64,000 nt of DNA from Dimorphilus gyrociliatus (taxonomy: Eukaryota > Annelida > Polychaeta > Dinophilidae): NCBI GenBank assembly GCA_904063045.1, contig CAJFCJ010000014.1, positions 248,001-312,000 on the forward strand, read 5' to 3'. Below the pieces are notes generated by a model. That model searched no databases. It saw only the letters and a list, made by a program, of their open reading frames with translations, and was not told the origin of the DNA. This document shows positions 25,344 through 38,000 of this stretch, one piece after another. The first letter of the stretch is position 1, and each line of letters opens with the position of its first letter. The position numbers and the translations under genes were made by a program.

Positions 25344-25951
25344 AATCCTTTCAAAAGTATGAAATAACTATGAAGCTTTATGATATAAGGAAAGATATAC
25401 GTAGAGTATCTGTGAAGTTCTCTTGAAATGAAGGCTAATTTCGTTAAAAATAGCTTTTTATAGCTAACAAAAGAACTCTTTCATTCCTTACGGTTAACTA
25501 TTAAAAAACAGGAAGATTAACCATTGAATATAATAATCATTCGTACTTTCGTTTTCTTAAATTATATTTAGAAAGCCGCTGGTTAATTGCTTCATTGAAT
25601 CTATCAAAACGGTTAGACCGTGACAGTCCTTTTAAATAATTGTCAAAAACATATGTTGAAACCAACTCATTTTAAAGTATTCATCTCAGGGAATTTCCCT
25701 ACTATCAGCCAACCAATTTAATACTATATCACTAAGGCACATTCGTATCAATCGTAATCAGCTTAAAAAACATCCTACAATAGACTATTGTTAGTATTCT
25801 ATCCATTATTCCCTATTACCTTCTTATAGATGTTTGTGAATGTGATTTATGAATGTTTTAATAAAAATATAGTGTATTCAAAATTTTTGAATTATTACAG
25901 AATTTTCTTTTCCGATAATACAAATATTACTTTTGCAAATGATAATGTCTA
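25344..25951. other. Intergenic, gene C promoter side
   Basis: About 600 bp between the start of gene C and the stop of gene D. AT-rich; nothing recognised. Confidence 0.4.
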
Positions 25952-28900
25952 TCAATAACACTGCTCTTCTCTTTTAATTATATCAGTTATCCATTTATAG
26001 TGAGGTGCAGCCTGTGCAAAAACTGTAATACCACCTTTACATCCGGCCAAACCCCAACTTACAACTCCGAATGAGTGCCATTTATCATTTCGTTTACAGG
26101 ACAAAGGACCACCGGAATCGCCCTAGAAGTAAAAACAAATGATGCTATGTATAAAACGGCTAAAGAACCAAGGAGATTTCTACCTTGCAAGCCTGTGAAC
26201 TGCTGGAGGCAACTCCTATTCCGCATACCATTTCAGGATATGTTGCAGTTGTAAAGGTGTATTGCATTAAGGTAGACTTGCAGCTTCTTTCAGTAACAAT
26301 ATTTTGCTTAGTCTTCATTAAAACAGAACTTGTTGGAGATCCATCTAATAATTGTCAATATTTATTTTGTCTTCATATTAGAAAGATGCTACTGCTTACC
26401 TGCTCCACTTGTCCTGCCGAATCCAGAAACGTGACATTCGTAGCCCTCGCTACCATCTAAAATCTTGTCGGGGAGACATGCGGTGTTGATTTTATCTGTC
26501 ATTTTGACCGTAGAATTCAACTTAATGATTGCAATATCATTAAGATGTCTTGTAGGTTTGTTATATTGCTCATGTTTGAATGCGACAGAGCTTTTGTAAA
26601 CTGTTCCTTTGTATTTATTTAAAGATCCCAAGAAAATGCTATAATCTGCAGAGCTAGGAACAATTCACATATATTACTCCAAAAATTATATAAGAATATA
26701 AAAAAAACCATCTTACTCTTTGATACAATGAGCTGCTGTTAAGATGAATCTTTCGTGGATTAAAACTCCACCGCATAGATAATAATCCCCAGCAACAGCA
26801 ATGGAAACACTTGCCTAGATTTTAAAAAGAGAATAAATAGTAAAATGATCAATGGATCTTTTAGTATTAATTCATATATGCCGCTTTTCCTCTAAATTTA
26901 CCTGCCAAGGAAATTCGCCATCTAAAGCTCTCTCTCCTTGAATTATAAAGGACGAACTGAGTCTCTTGCCACAATTTGCATGATTTACACCAACTTTTAC
27001 AAATGCAGTTTCTATAGTGAAATTTTCGGTTTAAATTCAAAGATATCTATTTTTGAATATAAGAAAGACATACCATTCTTAACCTTATGGCATTCACCGT
27101 TCTTCAAGACGAAATCATCAAGTGTAATTACAGATACATTCATCCTTTTGGTAGTTGAAAGTTCAATACGGAATTGTTCAACATCACTTTCCAAATCGAT
27201 ATTTACTGGCAGATTTGAATTTTGATTCATGCATAATTTACTACTTTCCTCCATCAATTCCGAGATTTTCCTGCATGCGTAAAAATCACTATAGAACATG
27301 TTTTACATTGAAAGAAACATGTCTACCTGAAAGAACTCGATCCTCTCTTCTTTACGTGGAAATTCAGCAGTGGATCTCCTTGACTCTGGATCATATTTGA
27401 TTTCGTTTTCTTTGCTAGTTTTAGCGATAAACACTTTTTCGAATTGAATGATGTGATTAGAGGAGACTGAATCGATATTGCAGATGTTGCCGATTTGGCT
27501 TCAACACCTCCGATGTGCATAACTTTATCTGTAGGAAATCAGAGTCACGGGTATTAATGGAAAAGAGACAAAGTCGTCTATGAACTGTCCTACTTGAGGA
27601 TTCGTCATCCCGTCTAGTCCACTCCAGGGGACTCATTAAGTCTTGAACAAGCGTATAGCCACACATATGATTCTGGAAATTGCAGTTGACCGATGAGGCT
27701 AATTTTGAAAATGACGTTTAAATGAGAAAAACGAGTTTAGATTCGTTCAATTCGTATAAATTGCATAGAATACTGACTTTGGCTGGCAACTGGAAATATC
27801 ACTCTATCGTTTGATTTGCAAGTTCCCGAGCTAATTATCAAATTATCAATTGCTACATCACTTTCAAACGTATAACCTCTAACTGCCTTGAATACTATTT
27901 TATAGCTAGTGAATGATGTTTGAATTTCTTGATTTATCCAAGAATATCCTTTATTTCCTTTTTCGCTTTTTACGTGATGTAAGACACCATTATTCTCTAA
28001 ATAAATGAGCAGTGAACCTCCTGTGTCATCATGCGAAGTTAACATGTGATAGTGGAATGAGATACAGCTGACTCCATTCATTTTAAAAAGGCTAGACTTC
28101 ATAACTGCAACACTGGAAACTGGTGCGCTGGTAGCTTCAGTATAGATGTAATAATCTAGCCAAAAAAGAAGTCACATTAAAGATTTGACGCTTTTTAGGT
28201 ATAAAAACGAAAATCTCGGTAATTATCTTACTTCCTTCAAAAGCGTATTCAGGTCCAGTTCCAATTGATGGGGTTCTAGTATTTATTCTTTTAAAAGCCC
28301 ATATTGAATTGTCGGAAGTCATAGAAAATCCACAATCGTCATTTTCAAATGTACACTTATTTACGGCACTATCGTTGCATTTTCCTTGTAATAATGATAT
28401 GTCATCAATTGCAATATCTCCTCTATAATCCCCATCAGAGGTTGCTTTAAGAATGATCTTTAAATAAATATACATTATGGATTGTTTGTAAATTTTCCAA
28501 AAGATGAACTTATGTAAATCTTACTTGATTGATATTATCAGAGGACTTTAGCGTCATAAGAAGACGATTCCAGCGGTCTCCTATGCTGGTATCTTGATTA
28601 AATAATAACTTTCTACCAGACGATTTAGTATTTACAAAAATCTCGAATATTCCAATTGATAAAGAGGATCCATACATATGATAATAAAGTTCCATACAAT
28701 AATCTTTATTATTTAGGTTCACGAGTGGAGATTTCAATTCAGAATAATCATTGCTCTTACTGCCGGTTGCTTCGACGTATATATAGTAACCTTGAATACC
28801 TTTCGTATGATCCACGCTTGGTCCAGTGTTGATTGATGGTGTTGATCCAGTCTCTCGCTTCCAAATGTACGTATTTGATGAGATAGACGCAGTTGCTTTC

Positions 28901-31900
28901 CACAAACACATATTTGTCTCAAAATCACATTTTAGATTATCTATTGAACGTAGAATTATGAAGATTAACGAAAATTAGACGAAAGATATGAAAGATTACA
29001 AACCAACAGAAACGCTCGAAGACGTTGGCCTAACTGTTGGGGAAGTTAACAAATTCGCTTGCGTTGAAGTTGAATGTGGCAATTTATCATTACAAGATTG
29101 AAATCGAACGCGAACTTCATCAAACGATATATCTCCTCTGTATCCGCTTCCATAGAAACCGGTAAAGAACAACTTTCTGAACTGCGTAATAATGGAAAAT
29201 GATTAATAATTAACTCTTTATCTTCACTTTTTACAATAGAATATGGAAAATAAACAAACCGTTTGTTTGTTTTCATTATGTATTGTATAAGAAACAATTT
29301 TCCATACGTTTCCCTTATTTCCACTTTCGTCAAGAATTGTTTCATTCTTTAATACTGTTCTTTCATCTTGGCCATAAGTAACTAGAGATACTACAAAACG
29401 ACCCATATCTTTTCCATACATATGATAAGCAAACGACAAACAACACGTTGAATTGAAATTAATTATAGCAGATTCCAAAATGGCTATATTGGATCGAGAT
29501 GAGGATGTTGCCTCGTAGTAGACAAATTTTCCTGAATGTGGGGCTTGAGGACCAGTTGAACTAGACAGGGTGTAATCTGCAATCCTCCACGAATATGTTG
29601 CTTTTGGACTTGTATAATATTCGCAAAAATCTCGCTCAAAGCTACATTCCAGCATTTTTGGTGACATCGCTTTAGGTTTTTAAGGAGAGAAAATAGATTC
29701 AAAATAAGGTTTTAAGCAATAAAATATATAATATAATATTTAATTCATTACGTGACATAGTAGGCTTTAACGTAGAAGAAGGCGAACGGCAAAAATCAAC
29801 AGAGATATTATCAATAGCCATGTCTCCTTTGAAGGATCTTTTGCATATTCCGCTAAAAATGAGCTTTAAAGATATTCTTTTATTACTGGTAACAAATTAA
29901 TTTTTAATAAAACCATTTATTACTTGATATTGTCCAGGTGGAAGTAACATTGTCTTTTTTATCCATTGGAGACCTTGATTGCCACTTTTCGTCATTAAAG
30001 TAGAAAATGTCTTGGACGTTATATGATAAATGCCAACATTAAACATCCCCATATCGGATCCATACATATGATAATAGAACGATAGTTGGCAAGTTAAGTG
30101 TTTCAGTGTTATAACAGGACTAGTAAAGTTAGTTACATCCCCTTGTTTACAAAAGGAAGCTTCGGTATATAGAAAGTATCCTAGAAAATTCAATTATTCT
30201 ATTAGAACGGAATATTTTCTAATGGGAAAAGTGATTTTTACCAGTTTTGCTTACATCTTCTCTTGGTCCAGTATCTATTGATATCCTCCGATTACTTAGA
30301 GACCAAACAAAAGTATTACTCGACAATGATTTAGTTATCTTGTATTGTCCATAATCAAATGAGTCGAAATTCGTATTTAATATCTTAGCCAAGTTTGACT
30401 TGTTGGTTATTGCTGTTTGAGTTGTAGAGGTAGTTGACCGAGTTGTAAAGGCAGCTGGCACAGTTGTAGAACTAGGCATAGTTGGTGTGGTCATTCGGGT
30501 TTTAGTAGTAGATGAATGAAAACAATCGTGAACAGTTATTTTATCAATTGCAACGTCTCCACGATATCCAGTTCCACAAGTTGCAATAAAAGTTAACTAG
30601 AAACATAATAGAGTTTCATTGAGAAGTAAAATTATAGTAATTCATTGATAATTAACAAATATTATCTAACCTGGTAATAGCCAGCATTTTGAATTATAAG
30701 CGTCTCTTTTATCCAACGATCCGTTAGTAAATCGTCTTTTAGGATAGATTTGGACTTAAAAAGTCCAAAAATATCGCTTGCAAGCACCTCCAAACCTCCA
30801 ATTTGACTTCCGTACATATTATAAAAGAATGAAATACACGTTGAAGGGGTAAAAAAAAAAGGGCTCGTTAAATTGGTTACATCATTCCTGTTGCATGACG
30901 ACGCTTCAGCAAATGCAAATTTACCTGTAGTTCATTATATAAAACGTCTATAGTTTGTAATTGTTGAATATATGTAAATAATGTTGAACCTATTCCATCA
31001 ACAGGTTTGGACGGTCCTGTGTTCCATGACGGTGTCTCACTACCAGTTGTCCAAAAATAACTTCTGGCGCTGGTGGAAGAATTTGTAAATGAACAAAAGT
31101 CTCCTTTATCGAATGAACAAGGTATATTTTCTATTTTTGTTGTATGTGGAGTAGTAGGCTTCAATGTAGGAGTGGGAGTAGCAACTAAGAAAAACACGAT
31201 GATTAATATAGAAAGTTCTGTATACAGTATATTTCCACGTACAAAAACAATCGTACAACTCTATATCGTCTATAGCTAACGTATCCTGACTTCCAATATA
31301 TCTTTCGGCTTTTATAACTAACTATTAAATGAATAAATTAAAAATGGTTGAATTATTTTTTTTTAAAAAAAAAAAGGAAAGAAAACCTGATCGATAGGAT
31401 CGTTGAAGGTAATGGAATGTTGTTGCCATTTTTGTGTTTGGGAAGGATTTGCGTAAGAACCATCTCTCGATACAACACTTCCATTTATAAGACCATAAAT
31501 TTGAATTTGATCTGCATTATCACCTATCCAAGTGTAATATCTTAAACATAATGTTCCCATTTCCTTTGGTTTGTTGAATGTAGGCGAAAATAAAAAGGCT
31601 TCCTGATCGTATAGATAACGGGGCTTAGCGTACATGTATTTACCTATAGGGAATACATAATAGAACCGAATAGCTTATATCTTAAGGTTTGTTTCTTATA
31701 CTACCATTTGGTCCTGTTCTATCTGAAATATTTGTTGAACCTCTTTGAAATTTGTACAAAGAGATACCTTGATGAATATTTGAAGTAAATCGACAATCAT
31801 CCTTGTTAAAATCGCATTTCCACAAATGACTTTTACCTTAATTTCAATAAGATATTAATTACATAATACATGATAATAAAAAAAAATAAGACAAACCAGA

Positions 31901-31966
31901 TATCAACGAAGGAGCGAGGAAGGATAAGATAAGGATAAAGTAACAGTTGACTTGAAATTTGATCAT
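25952..31966 (-). CDS. Secreted seven-MAM serine protease with intact S1 triad (gene D)
   Basis: Twenty-two exons: 31966–31897, 31836–31705, 31643–31387, 31321–31243, 31184–30990, 30924–30671, 30596–30242, 30180–29924, 29863–29752, 29669–29260, 29181–29004, 28940–28525, 28457–28232, 28155–27778, 27698–27594, 27528–27327, 27270–27074, 27011–26902, 26814–26717, 26653–26400, 26344–26184 and 26122–25952 (about 1,538 residues). A signal peptide (YFILILSFLAPSLISG) precedes an N-terminal MAM-like module and six further MAM units, the last degenerate (CNFQNHMCGYT). Thr/Pro-rich linkers separate several units. The C-terminal S1 domain keeps ILTAAHC, NDIAIIKL and [10 protein letters not shown], so it should be catalytic. 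The residue six before the active Ser is Gln (SQACKGDSGG), not the Asp of trypsins, so trypsin-like Arg/Lys specificity is not expected. MAM plus S1 recalls enteropeptidase-like mosaics, but no membrane anchor is seen. Confidence 0.82.
27091..27967 (-). repeat. 877-bp near-identical tract, copy 1 (partner 40591–41467)
   Basis: Aligning the lines at a constant offset of 13,500 shows the same sequence with no gap and three differences that I could find (27110 c/t, 27551 g/t, 27732 c/a). It covers the end of the MAM 6 exon, the degenerate MAM 7 exons and their introns. Flanking sequence on both sides is clearly diverged. Confidence 0.9.
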
Positions 31967-32618
31967 TGTATTTCAAGAGTCGAGATTATTTTTAGTATAA
32001 CTATGGTAAACTTGAATTTTCAACAATTTAAAGTAAATAGTTGAAATTTCTCTCTTCTGGAAAGGTCAAAAATTAGATCATTCTAGGAAAACAGTATGGA
32101 CTTTTTTTCAAAGTTGATATGTGAATTTCAAACGAGAGGAACAAATTTCAATTTGGAGAAGCGGAGACAGTAATGCGGGAGAGAAAGTGTCCACAGTGAC
32201 GTAGAGAGAGATTGATACTACGAAAATATGTTATAGCTTTGTGTACTTGCTTTTAGGCAGGCCGAAGTTGGTCAGATTATACCTAAGATCATGATTCATA
32301 AAAGCCCATAGGAACGTGTGTCATCAGTCTACTTCGATCAACCAACCAATCGACCAGCTAAGCGACCGACCGAGCAACCACCTATTCATATACTCATTCC
32401 ATTCATTCATTCGTTTACTCTTTCAATTCGTTCATTCGTTCCTCGATAGTTCAATCTATTCAATTTTATTTTCATTAAAATCTTTAATATTTTCGTCTTT
32501 GTTTACAAAAACGAAAATTACTTTTTTAATTAAATAATTTATTTTCTATTCAATTTTTTCTTTCATCTCTTCCTTTTATTCATTCGTTTATTCATTCATC
32601 CTTTCAATCATTCATCCA

Positions 32619-32657
<39 letters not shown>

Positions 32658-33213
32658 CCCTTTTGTATTCATTTTTCTTATCATTCAATTTTCTGAATTT
32701 TTTGTCTATTGAAGATTTATTCCTTTGTCTTCCCCTCCTGCTCAATCTCTTAAACCGGTCTTTTCTCTATTGATAATATCACGAGAATTGTGGCCTATCG
32801 TTTTTCTAGGAGAAAGAAACTATGTTTTACCTTTCTATTTGATATCTAGGCTTAAAAAACCTACGTTTCATAAAATAAATACAAAGTCTATGGTAATCTT
32901 AAAGAAACTAAAGTAACAAGAAAACGTAGTGCGTGAATAACGATTTTTTAAAAGATTCTCTAAGTGCACTTTGCCGCTATTTCATTTATCAAATATCGTT
33001 ATTTAATTTAACCAGAATTCATATTAAACGAATAGTATAACAAGTTCTACTTAAATCGAAAAGTATATAGCTTCCCACGTGTTTTAATATTACAAAAAGT
33101 TGAATGAAAATAATATCCATTTTTATTTCAGTGCTTTTTTAATGAAAGATAGAAAAAAGAAAGCCTGCTTGAATACATTTCATACGTAAACATAAGAAAT
33201 CATTAGAGATATA
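31967..33213. other. Intergenic, low-complexity, no gene
   Basis: Upstream of gene D. It holds cattcatt-type tetranucleotide-rich sequence (about 32395–32610), a (CT)n microsatellite (about 32622–32654) and AT-rich DNA. Open frames here have no recognisable motif. Confidence 0.45.
32622..32654. repeat. (CT)n microsatellite
   Basis: An uninterrupted run of CT dinucleotides, about 33 bp, inside a pyrimidine-rich stretch. Confidence 0.9.
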
Positions 33214-33860
33214 TATTAGGATCAACCTGAAAGTTTTAACCGTTTCCCTGTAATTTTAAAATAGTACATTGTAGGCCTATGTTATCATTATTAATAAAAA
33301 GTGAATTCATTAATGCAAGTTATTTCAATCGATATTCACAGGCAACTGAAAGCTTTTTTTGGAAACATGGGTATTCTATCATGAACCATTGACTAAAAGA
33401 GCTTCTTTAGAGTATCATACAAAGTTTTCTCCACTACCAAAAAAGGTTAAGACAGGTAAGTCTGCAGACAAACTGATGGCATGTGTGTTTTGGGACAGGG
33501 GATATCTTAAAACAACTGGATGGGTAGTCTTGCCTCATCCAGCCTACAGCCCAGACCTGGTGCCATCAGACTATTATCTTTTCTGGAAATTAAAGGACCA
33601 TCTTCGGGGTGAAATATATGAGAATGATGAGGAATTGCAAAATGCAGTAAAAGCATTTTTCATTTTTCGCTTGAATACTTCGCCAAAGGAATTGATATGC
33701 TTCCCGCCAGGTGGCAAACATGCACTGACAATAATGGGGAATTCAAAGCTATATAGATATATCTAAGACATTAATTAATATTTATGACTAAACATATTAT
33801 GTAATTTTCTTTGTTAGCAGTAAGACACAAACGGGTAAAACTTTCAGGTTGATCCTAATA
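33214..33860 (+). mobile_element. Internally deleted mariner (Tc1/mariner) element
   Basis: The ends are inverted: left TTAGGATCAACCTGAAAGTT and right its reverse complement just before 33859, extended by a matching base run with one mismatch. TA dinucleotides flank both ends (33214–33215 and 33859–33860), the standard Tc1/mariner target duplication. The remnant between them carries a transposase fragment. At about 650 bp it is half the size of a full mariner (about 1.3 kb) and cannot encode a working transposase. Confidence 0.88.
33359..33766 (+). pseudogene. Mariner transposase fragment
   Basis: The frame encodes ETWVFYHEPLTKRAS, the conserved stretch after the first catalytic Asp, then a VMATVFWD-like segment (LMACVFWDRG), then HPAYSPDLVPSDYYLFWKL with the third catalytic Asp region. 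The N-terminal helix-turn-helix part, the first Asp and the HDNA segment holding the second Asp are absent. The coding remnant is therefore both 5'-truncated and internally deleted. The ORF is open by chance of the deletions, not as an intact gene. Confidence 0.85.
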
Positions 33861-35020
33861 TATACAGTATATATGAATTTTATACGATTATTAACATACA
33901 TTTCTTTTCTACTCCCAAAGTTTATTCAACTCTTTGTTTATTTATTTATTTCTAGTATTTACCTCCGTCACGATGGCACACTTTTATGACAAAATATCTA
34001 TTAAATATGTAACTACTTTTTTTTATTACAAAATAGCTGCTTTTCCGTTTTTTAGTCACTGGTTTTCGTATCCTATCCTTTTATATTGTTTGTAAAATTT
34101 TCAGCTAGAACGTCCTCCAGTCATTATCACTGACAACTGTAACATAATAAGCCAATAAGGAGTATATGGTAAATAGTCAGAAATCATTGAATGGTTTCGT
34201 TAAGCGTGAAATATGAACGAATGATAGTAATTATTCCCCCTGTAGATAAAATGAGGAAGTCATTTTTAGATGCAAATTCTTCCTGGTAAACAGTGGGGGG
34301 AAACTATGCATATTTGTATAGTAAAGGATTGTGAAATAAATGTTAGCTTAATACTTTATAAGACATGGTTGTTTTCTCCAATTTCTCATGCTCAAAGTCG
34401 CCTACAGTCCACAGATATTTCTGATTCTAAATACAATGGAAAAAGTCTGGGAAGATAAAGTCTTTCTCCTACTGTTAGCTTCCAACCGCAAAAATATCAT
34501 ATTCTTCTATCATTCAAAACAACTTCCCTTCGCCTTTTTGTTTTCATTTCCAGATCTTGTGTCAACTTCTGAGGAAGTTTTTCATAAATATCTCAAAATG
34601 CAGCAATCGCAAGAATCTGATAGATGGCATTACTGCGCAGAATTGAGCCGACTTTTATAAGATTATTGAGTATATGATAAAAGACGAAGAGAGAGAGAGA
34701 GATCAGCACGATTTTCTTTTTTTAATAGAATAATACAAAATTTTATCATGTCTCTAATAGCAACCATAAAAAAGTCATTACATTTATTTAAAAATACAGT
34801 TTGGACATGTTCAAGGGAAGTAGGAGGGCCTTGTTTACATAAAATAACATTTGAAAAAGGTATATAGAACATGCTTAGGAAGCAATAAAGTTCTAATCAT
34901 TCAGCCTTTATTTTTTCTGAGTCATACATACCATAGATTTTTTTAACAATGATAAATAAACGGGAAAAAAAGAACAACCTTCGTTTCAAAAATATGAATG
35001 TTATTGTCTCTTCTCCTCTT
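33861..35020. other. Intergenic, no gene supported
   Basis: About 1.2 kb between the mariner element and the 3' end of gene E. Two overlapping plus-strand ORFs (34270–34660) show no domain, signal or splice support. A TATATACAGTATATAT palindrome directly abuts the right end of the mariner element. Confidence 0.4.
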
Positions 35021-38000
35021 TCAAAGTTCTCTCTTACTACTCATTGCTTTGATAGTTGCAATTATAAAATTCAAATAGCTGCCTCTTAGTTGATTAAATG
35101 TTGATATGTTTCTTTTGCTTTTTCTATAATTCAATAATAATCCGGAAATTGTCCATTTTTCATTGATTTTGCAAGATAGAATAGCTTTGTTGGAATCCTA
35201 GTATAAAATAAGATGACTCAATATTACTGTTATAGAAGAGAATCTTTATTAAAATACCTTTTGTGAGTCTTCTGAACTGTTAAGAGGTAAGGAGCAAATC
35301 TTTGGAAAATGATTACTACTCTTTGTAGTTCCATTCAAGGTCAAGTTCAATAATGATAAGCAATACTTTTCATCTAATAATTGAACTTTTTCCACACTTG
35401 GTATATCTTTACTTGAATTGCTAATACCAAAACTAGAAGTAATGCAATTATAACTTGTACCATTAGTGATTGTTGCTCCATTCAAACAAATAGTATTTAT
35501 TTTATCATCTATTGATACCTTATTATCTAATTTAATTAGAGCAATACTCTCGTTAGAAATTTGGGGATAATTGGGATGAAAGAATACAGATTTCCCATTA
35601 AATCGTTTATAAGAAACTGAACGATTCAAGCCCAAGATAACTTGAAAATGATTTTGTCTAGGAATAAAAAACAACAACAATTCAAAGACTTTCTTTCTTA
35701 TTTCGTAACGATAATAGAGAAAGAAAGATTTTCTCCAGACTTACTTATCAATACATTTTGCGTCTGTTAGAACAAAACTTGAATGAATTAGAATTCCTTC
35801 GCAATGATTCTCTGAACGTCTATTTTTAGAATAAATATTCACCTGAAAGGGAATAGAGAACTAATTAGAAATACATAAAGTGTTTATTAAAGTGTTCTTT
35901 TTATTTAACCTGCCATGGAAATTCCTCTATGGCGGAAGATGATGATGATGCTACTGTTGAGGAGGAGAAAAATGAAAAAGCTGCAGAAGAATTATAAAAG
36001 ATTTTCCCACAGTCGGGTTGATTTAGACCTATTTTATTCAAGTCTGTATAATAATAAAAGGGTATGATTATAGTTTTTATAGTTAAAAAATGCTTAAAGT
36101 GTAGTATATATAGATATATTTTACTGGGCGATCATAAAGTCACATCACTTTTTTTTACAACAGATATAAAAAAATAAATACACAACACACAGCAATAGAT
36201 TTCCTGTTGTTGTTATTCTTTTCAATTTCCTTATTGAAAGAAGAACAGAGGAGCTTTTTTTCAACATTTTTTTTAAATTATATTGTATATTGAACATGCT
36301 TAAATCTAGATCTATTGTGCGAAATCTGTAAAGTTTTTTAAAGAGTTTTAACCTAAGTCATCGAAGGAGGATGTAGAACTTTTTTCGTATTTAAATGGAT
36401 TATTCTCGAAGGGCGATTCGCATTGACTATCGTTATTATTACAACCAATTCCATTATCTATAAATGATATTTTGTTATTAAAATTTCCATTCCTTATTCA
36501 CTTACCTCTTAGTGGATAATATATAAACTTTTCCCTACAATTGCCCAGCTGTTCGTTAATGAAATCTAAACCAATTCGATTTTGATTAGATAATCCTTCT
36601 ACTGCTTTAAAAGTTATCTGAAATATTTCCTTGTCTTTATTATTAATTGTTAATCGGTAATCGTTATCAATTTAGCTTTTAAACCTCGTAGAATGGTACC
36701 GATATCTCGATCTGTTGTTTTTTCCATTCGTTACTTGTAGACTTTAACATAGTAACCAATTGATAAGTACCGGTAATACTTTCTCTTAAGTAAACATTCA
36801 ATTTACTACTACTAGCAGTAGGTGTAGAAGGTTTTTGAATGAAATAATAGAATGAAATACACGCAATTCCTCTTAGAGTTCGAAATCCTGCTGATAATAC
36901 AGCAATTCGAGAGAATGACGATTGCGGTGAAGGAACTATTCCTAGGTAATAATCTGTTGACCCGATATAAATTTGAACGTATGAACCTCTATTCAGAGAG
37001 TTTAATTAGTTTAATTACCCCCGTGATAAGGTTGAATAGGTCCACCTCTATCACTTTGAATCCTTGCAAATTCCCACGATTTATGGTAGGAGAATAGTTG
37101 ATAATTACACAAATCTACCTCGAAAGAACATCGTTGAAGAAGACTAACATCTTGACAATTGCCTTCTTCAACATATATATTATCGATAGCTATATCTCCT
37201 TTATAAAATCCTTCCGAAGTTGCCTTGATAACAATCTGGTCAATTTGTTTGTTAGATTTTAAATCTATTGTACGTTGAATCCAAAAATTTCCCATACTTT
37301 TATTGTTTTTAAAGAGAATATCCTTTAAAGTACCTTCTTTAAAAGTCATAATTTCCAATTGTCCAATTCTCTCTAAAGATCCAAACATATGATAGGAAAA
37401 TATTAGGCAATAATCCCTCCTATTCATATTAAATATTGGCGATTTTAGCTCGGAATAGAAACCTCGTTGACTATTTGACGATTCGACGAATATATAATAT
37501 CTGTTGCCATACAGAGAATCTTTAGTTGGTCCTGTACCTTGAGAAGGGGTTTCCTCGTTCAATCTGGTCCATATGTAGTTATTGAAAAAGTAATCTGGAC
37601 TTTTATTTACGGTCCAACGACAGAAATCCACCTCAAAATTGCAATTTAATTGTTCATCTATAGGGTAGAGGAAAAAGGAAAAGAGGATCAGGAACAGAAG
37701 AGAAAGAAACGTTTAGTTCAATACTTACTTGGGCTTTTTGTTTGTTCTAAACAACGTCCTTTAACAACTGATACATCATCAAGAGCTATATCACCCTTAT
37801 AACAACCAGCCGATATTGCCTGAATTACAATCTATAGAGAAAGGAACGATAATCTTTCTTTTTAATAATCTTTAATCATGTTAAACTTGCTTGATCGATA
37901 TTATCTTTTGGTTTTAAATTAATTGAAATTTCATTCCAACTATCTCCGATATTTGACGAATTTGAATAGAAAAGTATACGCTTTTCTTCATTACTATAAC

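Noticed and set aside
26185-26460. 91-codon plus-strand ORF
   Set aside because: Antisense to protease exons of gene D with clear S1 motifs.
22553-31966. Genes C and D as one transcript
   Set aside because: D ends with a stop after the protease and C begins with its own signal peptide about 600 bp later, like the other members.
34270-34660. Overlapping plus-strand ORFs of 62 and 90 codons
   Set aside because: No recognisable domain, no conserved start context and no splice signals that link them.
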